18,114 nt of DNA, taken from Bacillota bacterium (GTDB lineage: Bacteria > Bacillota > Dethiobacteria > Dethiobacterales > Dethiobacteraceae). Under the pieces are notes generated by a model, which was not told the origin of the DNA, searched no databases, and saw nothing but the letters and a program-made list of their open reading frames with translations. The stretch spans positions 1 to 18,114 of the forward strand of contig DUUE01000261.1 in the NCBI GenBank assembly GCA_012841735.1. Reading direction: 5' to 3'. Each line of letters begins with the position of its first letter. Within the stretch, counting starts at the first letter, position 1. Of this stretch, positions 6,747-14,206 are shown piece after piece. Both the position numbers and the translations under genes were made by a program.

Positions 6747-7821
6747 ACAAAAAAAGATCAGCCTGAAAGTCAGTGAATGGCTGCGTTCGCCTGGTCCGGA
6801 CGGAGATATTGTTTTGAGCAGCAGGGTACGCCTGGCGCGCAACCTGCGGGATTTTCCCTTCCCTTACCTTGCGTCCGACAACCAGTCGGCTGCCGTACTG
6901 GAGCAGGTGCGGGCTTTGGTGCCTGCATTGTCCGCCGCCCATGGTCCCATCACGGCTTATACCATGAACGAGCTGGACAGCCTGGAGCGGCAAGTCCTGG
7001 TGGAGAAACATCTTATCAGCCCGGCTCTCGCAAACAACCAGCAGCAGAATGCGGCGGTCCTGCTGCGTGAAGATGAAGTGATCAGCATTATGGTTAACGA
7101 GGAAGATCACCTGCGCATTCAGTGCCTGCTGCCGGGCTTGCAGCTGGAACGCGCCTTGCAGCTGGCCGAAGAGTATGATGACCTGCTGGAAGAGAAGCTT
7201 GATTATGCTTTCGATGAACAATGGGGGTATTTGGCTGTTTGCCCCACCAATGTGGGTACAGGGCTGCGGGCGTCCGTAATGGTCCACCTGCCGGCGCTAA
7301 TGCTGACAAAACAGGTCAACCGTATTCTCCAGGCCATTGCACAGGTCGGTTTGGCAGTACGCGGCATCTACGGCGAAGGGTCGGAGATTAAGGGCAACCT
7401 TGTGCAAATATCCAATCAGATTACCCTGGGGCAGAGCGGCGAAGAGATTGTCAGAAATCTTTACGGTGTAACGAGGCAGGTTGTGGAGCAGGAAGCACAG
7501 GCGCGGCAAATCCTGCTTAATGAAGGCAGGGACAGAATTGCCGACCGGGTGAACCGCTCACTGGGGATCCTGCGCTATGCCAGGCTTATTTCTTCGCAGG
7601 AAGCCATGCAGCTTCTGTCTGATGTCCGCCTGGGTGTAGATATGGGACTTATCGGGGAAGTTGACGGAAGTATATTAAAAGAATTGCTTCTCCTGCACAG
7701 ACCGGCATACCTGCAGTATTTGACGGGCCGGGACCTGGACAGTTTTGACCGGGACCGTGTAAGAGCAAAACTGATCCGCCTGCGTTTGGCAGGAAAGCAC
7801 CTGACTGAGAAGGAGGAATAA
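6736..7821 (+). CDS. mcsB: McsB, protein arginine kinase
   Basis: This 361-residue enzyme is of the phosphagen-kinase fold and phosphorylates arginines on target proteins, marking them for ClpCP degradation and inactivating CtsR. Recognisable blocks are SSRVRLARN (28-36) for nucleotide binding, NEEDHLRIQ (121-129) containing the catalytic acidic residues, VCPTNVGTGLRASVMVHLP (168-186) with the conserved Cys169, and GEGSEIKGNLVQISNQ (213-228). A C-terminal RDRVRAKLIRLRLA segment corresponds to the region of the phospho-arginine sensing pocket. The ATG at 6736 has GGGAGGG 8 bp upstream; the longer open frame to 6619 lies inside mcsA and is not real coding. The gene starts within mcsA and ends 4 bp before clpC. 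Confidence 0.96.
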   Translation: MNSKQKKISLKVSEWLRSPGPDGDIVLSSRVRLARNLRDFPFPYLASDNQSAAVLEQVRALVPALSAAHGPITAYTMNELDSLERQVLVEKHLISPALANNQQQNAAVLLREDEVISIMVNEEDHLRIQCLLPGLQLERALQLAEEYDDLLEEKLDYAFDEQWGYLAVCPTNVGTGLRASVMVHLPALMLTKQVNRILQAIAQVGLAVRGIYGEGSEIKGNLVQISNQITLGQSGEEIVRNLYGVTRQVVEQEAQARQILLNEGRDRIADRVNRSLGILRYARLISSQEAMQLLSDVRLGVDMGLIGEVDGSILKELLLLHRPAYLQYLTGRDLDSFDRDRVRAKLIRLRLAGKHLTEKEE

Positions 7822-7825
7822 AAAT

Positions 7826-10270
7826 ATGTCTATGTTTGGGCGTTATACACAAAGAGCACAAAAAGTTTTGCTGTTGGCACAGGAAGAGGCGAGGCGCCTG
7901 TCCCACAGTTTTGTGGGGACAGAACATATCTTGCTCGGCCTTGTCCGGGAGGGAGGCGGCATTGCCGCCAGAGTCCTGCTTTCCCTGGGCGTTGAATTGG
8001 ATGCGGTCCGGACTGAAATTGAAAAGCTGATGGGCAAAGGTGACCAGCATGTATCACTGAATTTAAGTTATACACCCAGGGCCAAAAAAGTGATCGAGCT
8101 GGCCATTGAAGAAGGACGGAACCTGGGGCATAACTATGTGGGCACAGAACATTTGCTGCTGGGTTTGATCCGGGAAGGTGAAGGCATTGCCGCCCAGGTG
8201 CTGATGAATATGGGCATTGATCTTGACAAAGCCCGCAAATCTGTTCTTGCCCTCCTGGGCGGTGTGGAAGGGCAGTCGCAGCCTGAAGGCGGCCAGGCAA
8301 CTTCTACACCCACGGTGGACCAGTTCGGCCGTGACCTGACTAAAATGGCAAAAGAGGGCAAGCTGGACCCGGTGATCGGCCGGGAGGCAGAAATTGAACG
8401 GGTAATTCAGGTTTTGTCCCGCCGGACAAAAAACAATCCCTGCCTGATCGGAGAGCCGGGGGTAGGCAAAACAGCCATTGCTGAAGGTTTGGCTCAACGG
8501 ATTAATGAAGGCAATGTGCCCGAAAACCTGAAAGGCAAGCGGGTTGTGTCGCTGGAACTGGCGGCTGTGGTGGCCGGGACAAAATACCGTGGGGAGTTTG
8601 AGGAGCGACTGAAAAAACTGATAGACGAACTGCGTTCCGCGGGCAATGTTATTATCTTTATTGACGAATTGCACACCATTATCGGTGCCGGTGCGGCGGA
8701 AGGAGCCATTGACGCTTCCAATATTCTGAAACCGGCATTGGCCCGGGGCGAGCTGCAGGCCATCGGTGCCACCACCCTGGATGAATACCGCAAGCATATT
8801 GAGCGTGACCCGGCACTGGAGCGGCGTTTCCAGCCCATTACCGTGGGCGAGCCGACCAAGGAAGAAACGCTGGAAATTCTCGTGGGGCTGCGCGACCGTT
8901 ATGAAGCTCATCACCGTGTTAAAATTACCGATGAAGCACTGCAATCTGCCGTAAACCTGTCTGCCCGTTATATCAGTGACCGTTTCCTGCCTGACAAAGC
9001 CATTGATTTAATTGACGAAGCCGCTTCCCGCGTGCGCATGAAAGCTTATACCGCGCCGCCGGATCTGAAGGAACGGGAAGAACACCTGGAAACTCTGCGG
9101 CAGGAAAAAGAAGCCGCTGTCCGCAGCCAGGAATTTGAGCTGGCAGCCCAGCTGCGTGACAAGGAGCAGCAACTGAAAGAAGAACTGCAGAACCTGAAAA
9201 AGGAATGGGAGCAAAGGAAACTGACCGATACCCAATCGGTAACGGCTGATGATATTGCCCAGATTGTTTCCGCCTGGACCGGCGTGCCTGTGAACCAGCT
9301 GGCAGAGGAAGAAACCGAGCGCCTGCTGAATATGGAAAACATCCTGCACCAGCGCGTTATCGGCCAGTCAGAAGCGGTTGAAGCCGTCTCCCGTGCCATT
9401 CGCCGCGCCAGGGCCGGCCTGAAAGACCCCAAGCGACCCATCGGTTCGTTTATCTTCCTGGGGCCTACCGGCGTGGGGAAAACGGAACTGGCGCGTGCTT
9501 TGGCGGAAAGCCTGTTTGGTGATGAGGATGCTTTAATCCGGCTGGATATGTCCGAGTATATGGAAAAACACACTACCTCCCGCCTGGTAGGGTCCCCGCC
9601 CGGTTATGTGGGCTATGACGAGGGCGGCCAGCTGACGGAGAAAGTGCGCCGGAAACCGTATTCCGTGGTGCTCTTTGATGAGATTGAGAAAGCACACCCC
9701 GAAGTATTTAATGTGCTGCTGCAGGTACTGGAAGACGGACGGCTGACAGACGGGAAAGGCAGAACAGTGGACTTCCGCAACACCGTCATTATCATGACTT
9801 CAAACGTGGGGGCCAGCGAGTTGAGAAAGCAATCCACGCTTGGTTTCCGGGCGGCAGATGAAGGCCAGGCATATGAAGACATGAAAGAAAAGATTTTTGA
9901 CGAACTGAAGCGGACTTTCAGGCCGGAGTTTTTAAACAGGCTGGATGAAGTGATTGTTTTCCACCCGCTGAACCAGGAGCATCTGGCCAAAATTGTAACC
10001 CTCATGCTGCGCGAGGTGGAAAAAAGGCTTGGCGATTATGGCATTGCCCTTACAGTCAGTGATGCGGCCAAGAAACTGCTGGCTGCGGAAGGGTACGATC
10101 CCACCTACGGAGCAAGACCTTTGCGCCGCGTAATCCAAAGGAAGATTGAGGACGAGTTGTCCGAACGGATGCTGCGCGGTGAATTTACCTCCGGAAATAC
10201 TGTCCAGGTGGACGCAGTTGACGGGGAACTTGTCTTTACAAAGGGAAAAACTGCGGAAAGCATTGCATAA
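7826..10270 (+). CDS. clpC: ClpC, AAA+ unfoldase of the ClpCP protease
   Basis: The protein has 814 residues, the usual ClpC length. It has a double Clp-N repeat (residues ~5-145, with HSFVGTEHILLGL and HNYVGTEHLLLGL), a D1 AAA+ module (Walker A GEPGVGKT 209-216, Walker B FIDE 278-281), a middle coiled-coil/UVR-like M domain (~410-460) that binds adaptors, and a D2 module (Walker A GPTGVGKT 546-553, Walker B FDE with Asp618/Glu619). It unfolds substrates, including arginine-phosphorylated ones, for the ClpP peptidase, which is not encoded here. AGGAGGAAT lies just before the ATG. It is the last gene of the CtsR operon; radA and disA, which often follow in Bacilli, are absent and a terminator closes the unit. 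Confidence 0.98.
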   Translation: MSMFGRYTQRAQKVLLLAQEEARRLSHSFVGTEHILLGLVREGGGIAARVLLSLGVELDAVRTEIEKLMGKGDQHVSLNLSYTPRAKKVIELAIEEGRNLGHNYVGTEHLLLGLIREGEGIAAQVLMNMGIDLDKARKSVLALLGGVEGQSQPEGGQATSTPTVDQFGRDLTKMAKEGKLDPVIGREAEIERVIQVLSRRTKNNPCLIGEPGVGKTAIAEGLAQRINEGNVPENLKGKRVVSLELAAVVAGTKYRGEFEERLKKLIDELRSAGNVIIFIDELHTIIGAGAAEGAIDASNILKPALARGELQAIGATTLDEYRKHIERDPALERRFQPITVGEPTKEETLEILVGLRDRYEAHHRVKITDEALQSAVNLSARYISDRFLPDKAIDLIDEAASRVRMKAYTAPPDLKEREEHLETLRQEKEAAVRSQEFELAAQLRDKEQQLKEELQNLKKEWEQRKLTDTQSVTADDIAQIVSAWTGVPVNQLAEEETERLLNMENILHQRVIGQSEAVEAVSRAIRRARAGLKDPKRPIGSFIFLGPTGVGKTELARALAESLFGDEDALIRLDMSEYMEKHTTSRLVGSPPGYVGYDEGGQLTEKVRRKPYSVVLFDEIEKAHPEVFNVLLQVLEDGRLTDGKGRTVDFRNTVIIMTSNVGASELRKQSTLGFRAADEGQAYEDMKEKIFDELKRTFRPEFLNRLDEVIVFHPLNQEHLAKIVTLMLREVEKRLGDYGIALTVSDAAKKLLAAEGYDPTYGARPLRRVIQRKIEDELSERMLRGEFTSGNTVQVDAVDGELVFTKGKTAESIA

Positions 10271-10274
10271 AGGA

Positions 10275-10302
10275 GAAAAAGCCGGGAGAACCCGGCTTTT
10301 TC
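10275..10302 (+). terminator. Intrinsic terminator of the ctsR-clpC operon
   Basis: A 12-bp perfect stem (GAAAAAGCCGGG with CCCGGCTTTTTC, AGAA tetraloop) starts 5 bp after the clpC stop. The T-rich right arm doubles as the U-tract, and the A-rich left arm would also give a U-tract on the opposite strand. Confidence 0.9.
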
Positions 10303-10623
10303 CATAATTTATTTTACCGGATTATATTTATTACGAAAAGGAATTTCTGTCTGCATGTCGAATTATAAACCGCTATACTTGTATATCATGGTTTACAAAA
10401 TCAAACTCAAAGGTTTACAAATTAAACTGGCGCTGTCCTAACTGCTTTATGCTGATCAGGAGAGCCAAAAAAACAGGTCCTGCCTGGCGGAAAAAAAGGA
10501 AGAGCCGTTAATTTAACGAATACCTATACAGAACCAATTCTCTGTTTGGGGCGGCAATTGCGCTACAAATACATCCTTGTGCGGCCGTTTTTGCCGGTCT
10601 GCCGTCAAAGGAGGTATAGGCTG
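10303..10623 (+). promoter_or_regulatory. Intergenic region upstream of the methyl-branch operon, with operator-like repeats
   Basis: This stretch of 321 bases has no credible gene. It holds TAAACC (10366-10371) and two copies of GGTTTACAAA followed by a CAAACT/TAAACT end, at 10390-10407 and 10412-10428, exactly 22 bp apart. The second copy contains the inverted repeat GTTTA-CAAAT-TAAAC. A short palindrome CGTTAA-T-TTAACG lies at 10506-10518. The ribosome binding site AAAGGAGG (10607-10614) serves the AcsE-like gene. No convincing promoter with both elements and no known riboswitch or T-box motif was recognised. The transcription start of the operon probably lies here, because a strong terminator precedes it. 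Confidence 0.5.
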
Positions 10624-11415
10624 ATGTTTATTATCGGTGAGAGAATTAACGGCATGTTTAAGGATATTGCCGCAGCGATACGCGCCCGTGACCCCCGCCC
10701 TGTGCAGGAGTGGGCCCGCCGCCAGGAGCTTTGCGGCGCCCGCTATCTTGATCTCAGTACCGGCCCATCAGTTAAAAACCCTGTTAAGGCCATGCGCTGG
10801 CTGGTGGAAGTTACGCAGGAAGTTACCGACCTGCCCCTGTGCCTTGATTCTACCAGTTTTGACGTGATTGAGGCCGGCCTGGAGTTGTGCAGGCGCCCGG
10901 CCATGATTAACGCAGTTCCGGCCGAATGGCCCAAAATGGAACGGGTATTTACCATGGCCAAACGCTACAATGCGGCTGTAATCGGGCTGGCGATGAATGA
11001 GCAGGGAATTCCCCAGGATGCGGACACACGTGTGGCTCTGTTTATGGAACTGGTGGCAGCAGCCTCTTCATACGGTATCCCCATGGAGAACCTTTATCTT
11101 GACCCTCTGGTCCTGCCCTGCAATGTTGGCCAGGTTCACGGCCCGGAAGTAATCGTGGCACTGCGGCAGGTCAAACTGCTGGCTGATCCTGCGCCGCGCA
11201 CCGTAATCGGTCTTTCCAACATTTCGCAGGGAACAAAAAACAGGGAACTGATAAATAAAACTTTTGCCGCCATGGCTATTGCCAACGGCGTCGACGCAGC
11301 GGTTGCCGATGCCTGTAACAATGATTTGCTTGAAATCATTGCCACCGCCAGGGTCATAATGAACCTGGACCCCTACTGCGACAGCTACGTCGATGTCTAC
11401 CGCAAAAAGACATAG
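10624..11415 (+). CDS. acsE: Methyltetrahydrofolate:corrinoid methyltransferase (AcsE-like)
   Basis: The 263-residue protein has the TIM-barrel pterin-binding fold. AcsE transfers the methyl group of methyl-THF to a corrinoid iron-sulfur protein in the Wood-Ljungdahl pathway. From memory of the Moorella enzyme, the key residues align at the same numbers: Asp75 (CLDST), Asn96 (MINA), Asp160 (YLDPL) and Asn199 (GLSN). The start block IGERINGMFKDI is also characteristic. The ATG at 10624 follows AAAGGAGG by 9 bp; an in-frame start at 10546 adds 26 residues absent from the family. It is followed after 29 bp by the flavoprotein and then MetV/MetF, so the last two steps of the methyl branch are encoded together. 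The corrinoid protein and CODH/acetyl-CoA synthase are not in the window, so the acceptor could also be another corrinoid protein, as in demethylation or one-carbon catabolism. Confidence 0.9.
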   Translation: MFIIGERINGMFKDIAAAIRARDPRPVQEWARRQELCGARYLDLSTGPSVKNPVKAMRWLVEVTQEVTDLPLCLDSTSFDVIEAGLELCRRPAMINAVPAEWPKMERVFTMAKRYNAAVIGLAMNEQGIPQDADTRVALFMELVAAASSYGIPMENLYLDPLVLPCNVGQVHGPEVIVALRQVKLLADPAPRTVIGLSNISQGTKNRELINKTFAAMAIANGVDAAVADACNNDLLEIIATARVIMNLDPYCDSYVDVYRKKT

Positions 11416-11444
11416 AAGCATTAATATGAAGGGAGGAAGAAGCA

Positions 11445-13538
11445 GTGAGTAATATTAAGTACGACTTATCTGCCGCTGTACCGGAATATCCACCCTGCCA
11501 GGGAGGGTGCCCGGTGCACACGGACGTACAGGAGTACGTGCGGCAAATCTCTCTGGGGAATTATGATAAAGCAATTGAAGCCATTATTGCCCCCAACCCG
11601 CTGGCATGCGTTTGCGGCATGATTTGTGCTCATCCGTGTGAAGATGAATGCCGGCGCAAAGAAGTGGACGAAGCTGTTTCCATCCGTGCTTTGAAACGTT
11701 TTGCCCTGGAAAACGGGACATGGCCGGAAGTAAAGAAGCCGGAAGTGACTCGCCCGGAAAAAGTGGCCATCATCGGCGGCGGACCGGCAGGCCTTGCTGC
11801 AGCCAGGGACCTGGCGGAGATGGGTTTCGCCGTAACCATTTTTGAACGTGCGCCTGAAGCCGGGGGAGCCATCACCAATTATATCCCCCTGTACCGCTTG
11901 CCGCTGGAAGTCATCCGCAAGGATGTTTCACGGATTGAAGCCCTGGGGGTGGAAATCAGGACTGGCGTGGAACTGGGCAAAGATATTTCTGTTGACGAGC
12001 TGGCAAAGGAATATCAGGCTATTATTCTTGCCCTCGGCCTGCCCACAAGCCGTTCACTGAATATTCCCGGCGCAGATGCCAAAGACGTGATGCTGGCCCT
12101 GCCGTTTTTACACGCGGCCAAGTATGAAAACTTTACCTTCGCACCCGGACGGAAGGTTCTGGTCATTGGCGGCGGTAACGTGGCCATGGACGTTGCCCGC
12201 TCTGCCATTCGCTGCGGTGCGGAAAGCGTTCAACTGGCCTGCCTGGAGTGCAGTAAAACAATGCCCGCTTCACCGTGGGAAATTGCGGAAGCCCTGGAAG
12301 AAGGCGTCATTATGAACCCTGCCTGGGGTCCCAAACGTATTCATGTTGATGATGCCGGCAATATCACCGGCATGGAACTGCAGGAAGTGCTGTCTGTTTT
12401 CGATGAACAGAAGCGTTTCAACCCGCAATATGGTGAAGAACTGAAAACAATTGACTGCAACGTGGTTATTTTGGCCATCGGCCAGGGTAATGATGACCTT
12501 TCTTACCTGACCGCATCCGGTATTGAGCTGACTGAACGCGGGATGCTGAAATATAACAGGCGCACCATGCAGACAACCCGCCCCGGTGTTTTTGCCGCCG
12601 GTGAAGTGGTGTTCGGGCCCGGTCTGGCCGTGGATGCCATGGCAACCGGGCAGAAAGTTGCCCAGGCAGTAAAGTGCTACCTGGACAACGTGCCTTTTGA
12701 TGCCGAGTATGCAGATCGTTATGCTGTACTGGACCAGTTGGACCCCGCCACCATAGAAAAGGTGAAGCGGATAGACCGCTTGGCTGTGCCGCTACTGGAT
12801 GAAAAGGAACGGGTTAAAAGCAACGCCGTGGTGGAAATCGGCTATGACGAGCGTGCCGCCCTCTGTGAAAGCCGCCGGTGCCTTGATTGCGCCGCCGGTG
12901 CGGAGTGCCTGGATGAAATTTGCGCCGTCTGCCTCACCTGCCTGCGTACCTGCCCGTACGGCGTACCGCATATTGACGAAAACGGCATTTTTACCATTCG
13001 CAATGAAGAATGCCAGGCCTGCGGCCTCTGTGTCGGGATCTGCCCCGCCCGTGCCATCCGTTTCCGCAACCCCTATGCCCAGCATGCACTGGACCAGCTG
13101 GATGAAGCGGTAACCCTTGCCCAACAGAACGGCAAGCCTGCTACAGTTGTCTTCTGCTGCAGTTATGGTGCCTATGCGGAAAAAGCGTTTCTTGATTATG
13201 TCAATGGAGAAAAACCGCAAAATCTGGCCATTGTCCGTGTTCCCTGCGTGGCCAAGGTTGAAGTGGAGAACATCCTGAAAGCATTTGACCTGGGTGCGGA
13301 AGCCGTGTTAATAGCCGGCTGTGAACAGGAAACAGAATGCACTTACCATGATGTGTCCAAATGGGCAGATCAACGTGCCGGTCGTGCACAGGAGATCCTG
13401 GCCGAACTTGGCCTGGAAAAAGAGCGCGTCCAAAGCCTCAGCCTGACCCCGGAACAGGTTAGGAACTTTGCCGCTGTGGCTGCGGATTTCCTTGCACAAG
13501 CTGCTGCCGTTGCCGGTGGCAAAGGAGGTGTGGAATAA
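11445..13538 (+). CDS. FAD-NAD(P)H oxidoreductase / ferredoxin / MvhD-like fusion, probable electron-input subunit of methylene-THF reductase
   Basis: This 697-residue cytosolic protein has three modules. Residues ~1-90 form a Cys-rich GltD/NfnB-type Fe-S domain (Cys18, 22, 55, 57, 61, 65, 69). Residues ~105-415 are a two-dinucleotide-fold flavoprotein with FAD loop GGGPAG (111-116), NAD(P)H loop GGGNVAMDVAR (242-252) and GVFAAGEV (381-388). Residues ~474-540 hold two [4Fe-4S] ferredoxin motifs (Cys493/496/499/503 and 523/526/529/533). Residues ~566-685 resemble MvhD, the hydrogenase iron-sulfur subunit (FCC at 570-572, VPC601, GC626, EC632). MvhD normally passes electrons to HdrA; here HdrABC is missing. 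GTG has GGGAGG 8 bp upstream. The stop overlaps the metV ATG. It likely carries electrons from NAD(P)H, perhaps with ferredoxin, to MetVF; bifurcation is possible but unproven. The third Cys of the usual MvhD CCxxC motif is Gly575. Confidence 0.85.
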   Translation: MSNIKYDLSAAVPEYPPCQGGCPVHTDVQEYVRQISLGNYDKAIEAIIAPNPLACVCGMICAHPCEDECRRKEVDEAVSIRALKRFALENGTWPEVKKPEVTRPEKVAIIGGGPAGLAAARDLAEMGFAVTIFERAPEAGGAITNYIPLYRLPLEVIRKDVSRIEALGVEIRTGVELGKDISVDELAKEYQAIILALGLPTSRSLNIPGADAKDVMLALPFLHAAKYENFTFAPGRKVLVIGGGNVAMDVARSAIRCGAESVQLACLECSKTMPASPWEIAEALEEGVIMNPAWGPKRIHVDDAGNITGMELQEVLSVFDEQKRFNPQYGEELKTIDCNVVILAIGQGNDDLSYLTASGIELTERGMLKYNRRTMQTTRPGVFAAGEVVFGPGLAVDAMATGQKVAQAVKCYLDNVPFDAEYADRYAVLDQLDPATIEKVKRIDRLAVPLLDEKERVKSNAVVEIGYDERAALCESRRCLDCAAGAECLDEICAVCLTCLRTCPYGVPHIDENGIFTIRNEECQACGLCVGICPARAIRFRNPYAQHALDQLDEAVTLAQQNGKPATVVFCCSYGAYAEKAFLDYVNGEKPQNLAIVRVPCVAKVEVENILKAFDLGAEAVLIAGCEQETECTYHDVSKWADQRAGRAQEILAELGLEKERVQSLSLTPEQVRNFAAVAADFLAQAAAVAGGKGGVE

Positions 13539-14206
13539 TGATTGTTGCGCAGCGTAAACCCCTGGCGGAAATTATTAAGGCTGTTGAGCCTTTTGAGAAA
13601 ATCCTGATACTGGGCTGCGGCGAGTGTGTGACTGTCTGTATGGCGGGCGGTGACAAAGAAGCGCGGGAAACTGCCCTTGCCCTTTCCGTTGCCCGCAAAA
13701 AAGCAGGGAAGCCGGTGCAGGTAAAAAGCCACACGGTAGAGCGCCAGTGCGAGTTTGAATATCTGGAAGCCGCCCGTGAACTGGTGGAAGAAGCGGATGT
13801 GGTTGTTTCTCTGGCCTGCGGCGTCGGTGTCCAGACCATGAATATACACTATGCAGAAAAGCAGACTCTCCCCGGCCTGAATACAACTTTTATGGGCTAT
13901 CCTGCCGAACAGGGCGTGTGGGTGGAAAACTGCCTCGGCTGCGGTAACTGTGTGCTGGAGGAAACAATGGGAATCTGCCCCATTGCCCGCTGCACCAAGA
14001 GCATGCTGAACGGTCCTTGTGGCGGTTCGCAAAACGGTAAATGTGAAATTAGTAAAGACCTGGATTGTGCCTGGCATTTAATTGTGGAGCGGATGATCAA
14101 GTTCAACAAACTGGACGCCCTAATAGAAGTAAAACCGCCGAAAGACTGGTCCACATCCCACCATGGCGGCCCGCGCAAAATGATCAGGGAGGATGTGAAA
14201 CTGTAA
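13538..14206 (+). CDS. metV: MetV, zinc/iron-sulfur partner of methylene-THF reductase
   Basis: This 222-residue Cys-rich protein is of the family described as the methylenetetrahydrofolate reductase C-terminal-domain protein, known as MetV in acetogens. It has 13 cysteines, including LGCGECVTVC (Cys27, 30, 34), NCLGCGNC (132, 135, 138), GICPIARC (147, 152), GPCGG (161) and Cys169 and 177. MetV binds Fe-S clusters and passes electrons to the flavin of MetF. AAAGGAGG (13521-13528) lies inside the end of the flavoprotein gene, and the ATG overlaps its stop as TAATG, as does the metF start at the far end. This chain of 1-bp overlaps implies equimolar expression and a shared complex. Confidence 0.93.
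   Translation: MIVAQRKPLAEIIKAVEPFEKILILGCGECVTVCMAGGDKEARETALALSVARKKAGKPVQVKSHTVERQCEFEYLEAARELVEEADVVVSLACGVGVQTMNIHYAEKQTLPGLNTTFMGYPAEQGVWVENCLGCGNCVLEETMGICPIARCTKSMLNGPCGGSQNGKCEISKDLDCAWHLIVERMIKFNKLDALIEVKPPKDWSTSHHGGPRKMIREDVKL

Noticed and set aside
6454..7287. Long minus-strand open frame of 277 codons antisense to mcsA/mcsB
   Set aside because: It lies opposite clearly conserved McsA and McsB coding sequence, shows no domain, and reads as a codon-bias shadow.
8063..8944. Minus-strand open frame of 293 codons opposite clpC
   Set aside because: The plus strand encodes the highly conserved ClpC N-domain and D1 module; the antisense product has no family features.
10439..10454. Possible -10 elements (TAACTG, TATGCT) for the acsE operon
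   Set aside because: No -35 element lies at an acceptable distance; the TTTACA at 10414 gives a 19-bp spacer to a poor -10, so I left the promoter uncalled.
10303..10623. Cobalamin, SAM or T-box type riboswitch ahead of acsE
   Set aside because: None of the conserved core elements I know for these classes was recognised in the stretch.
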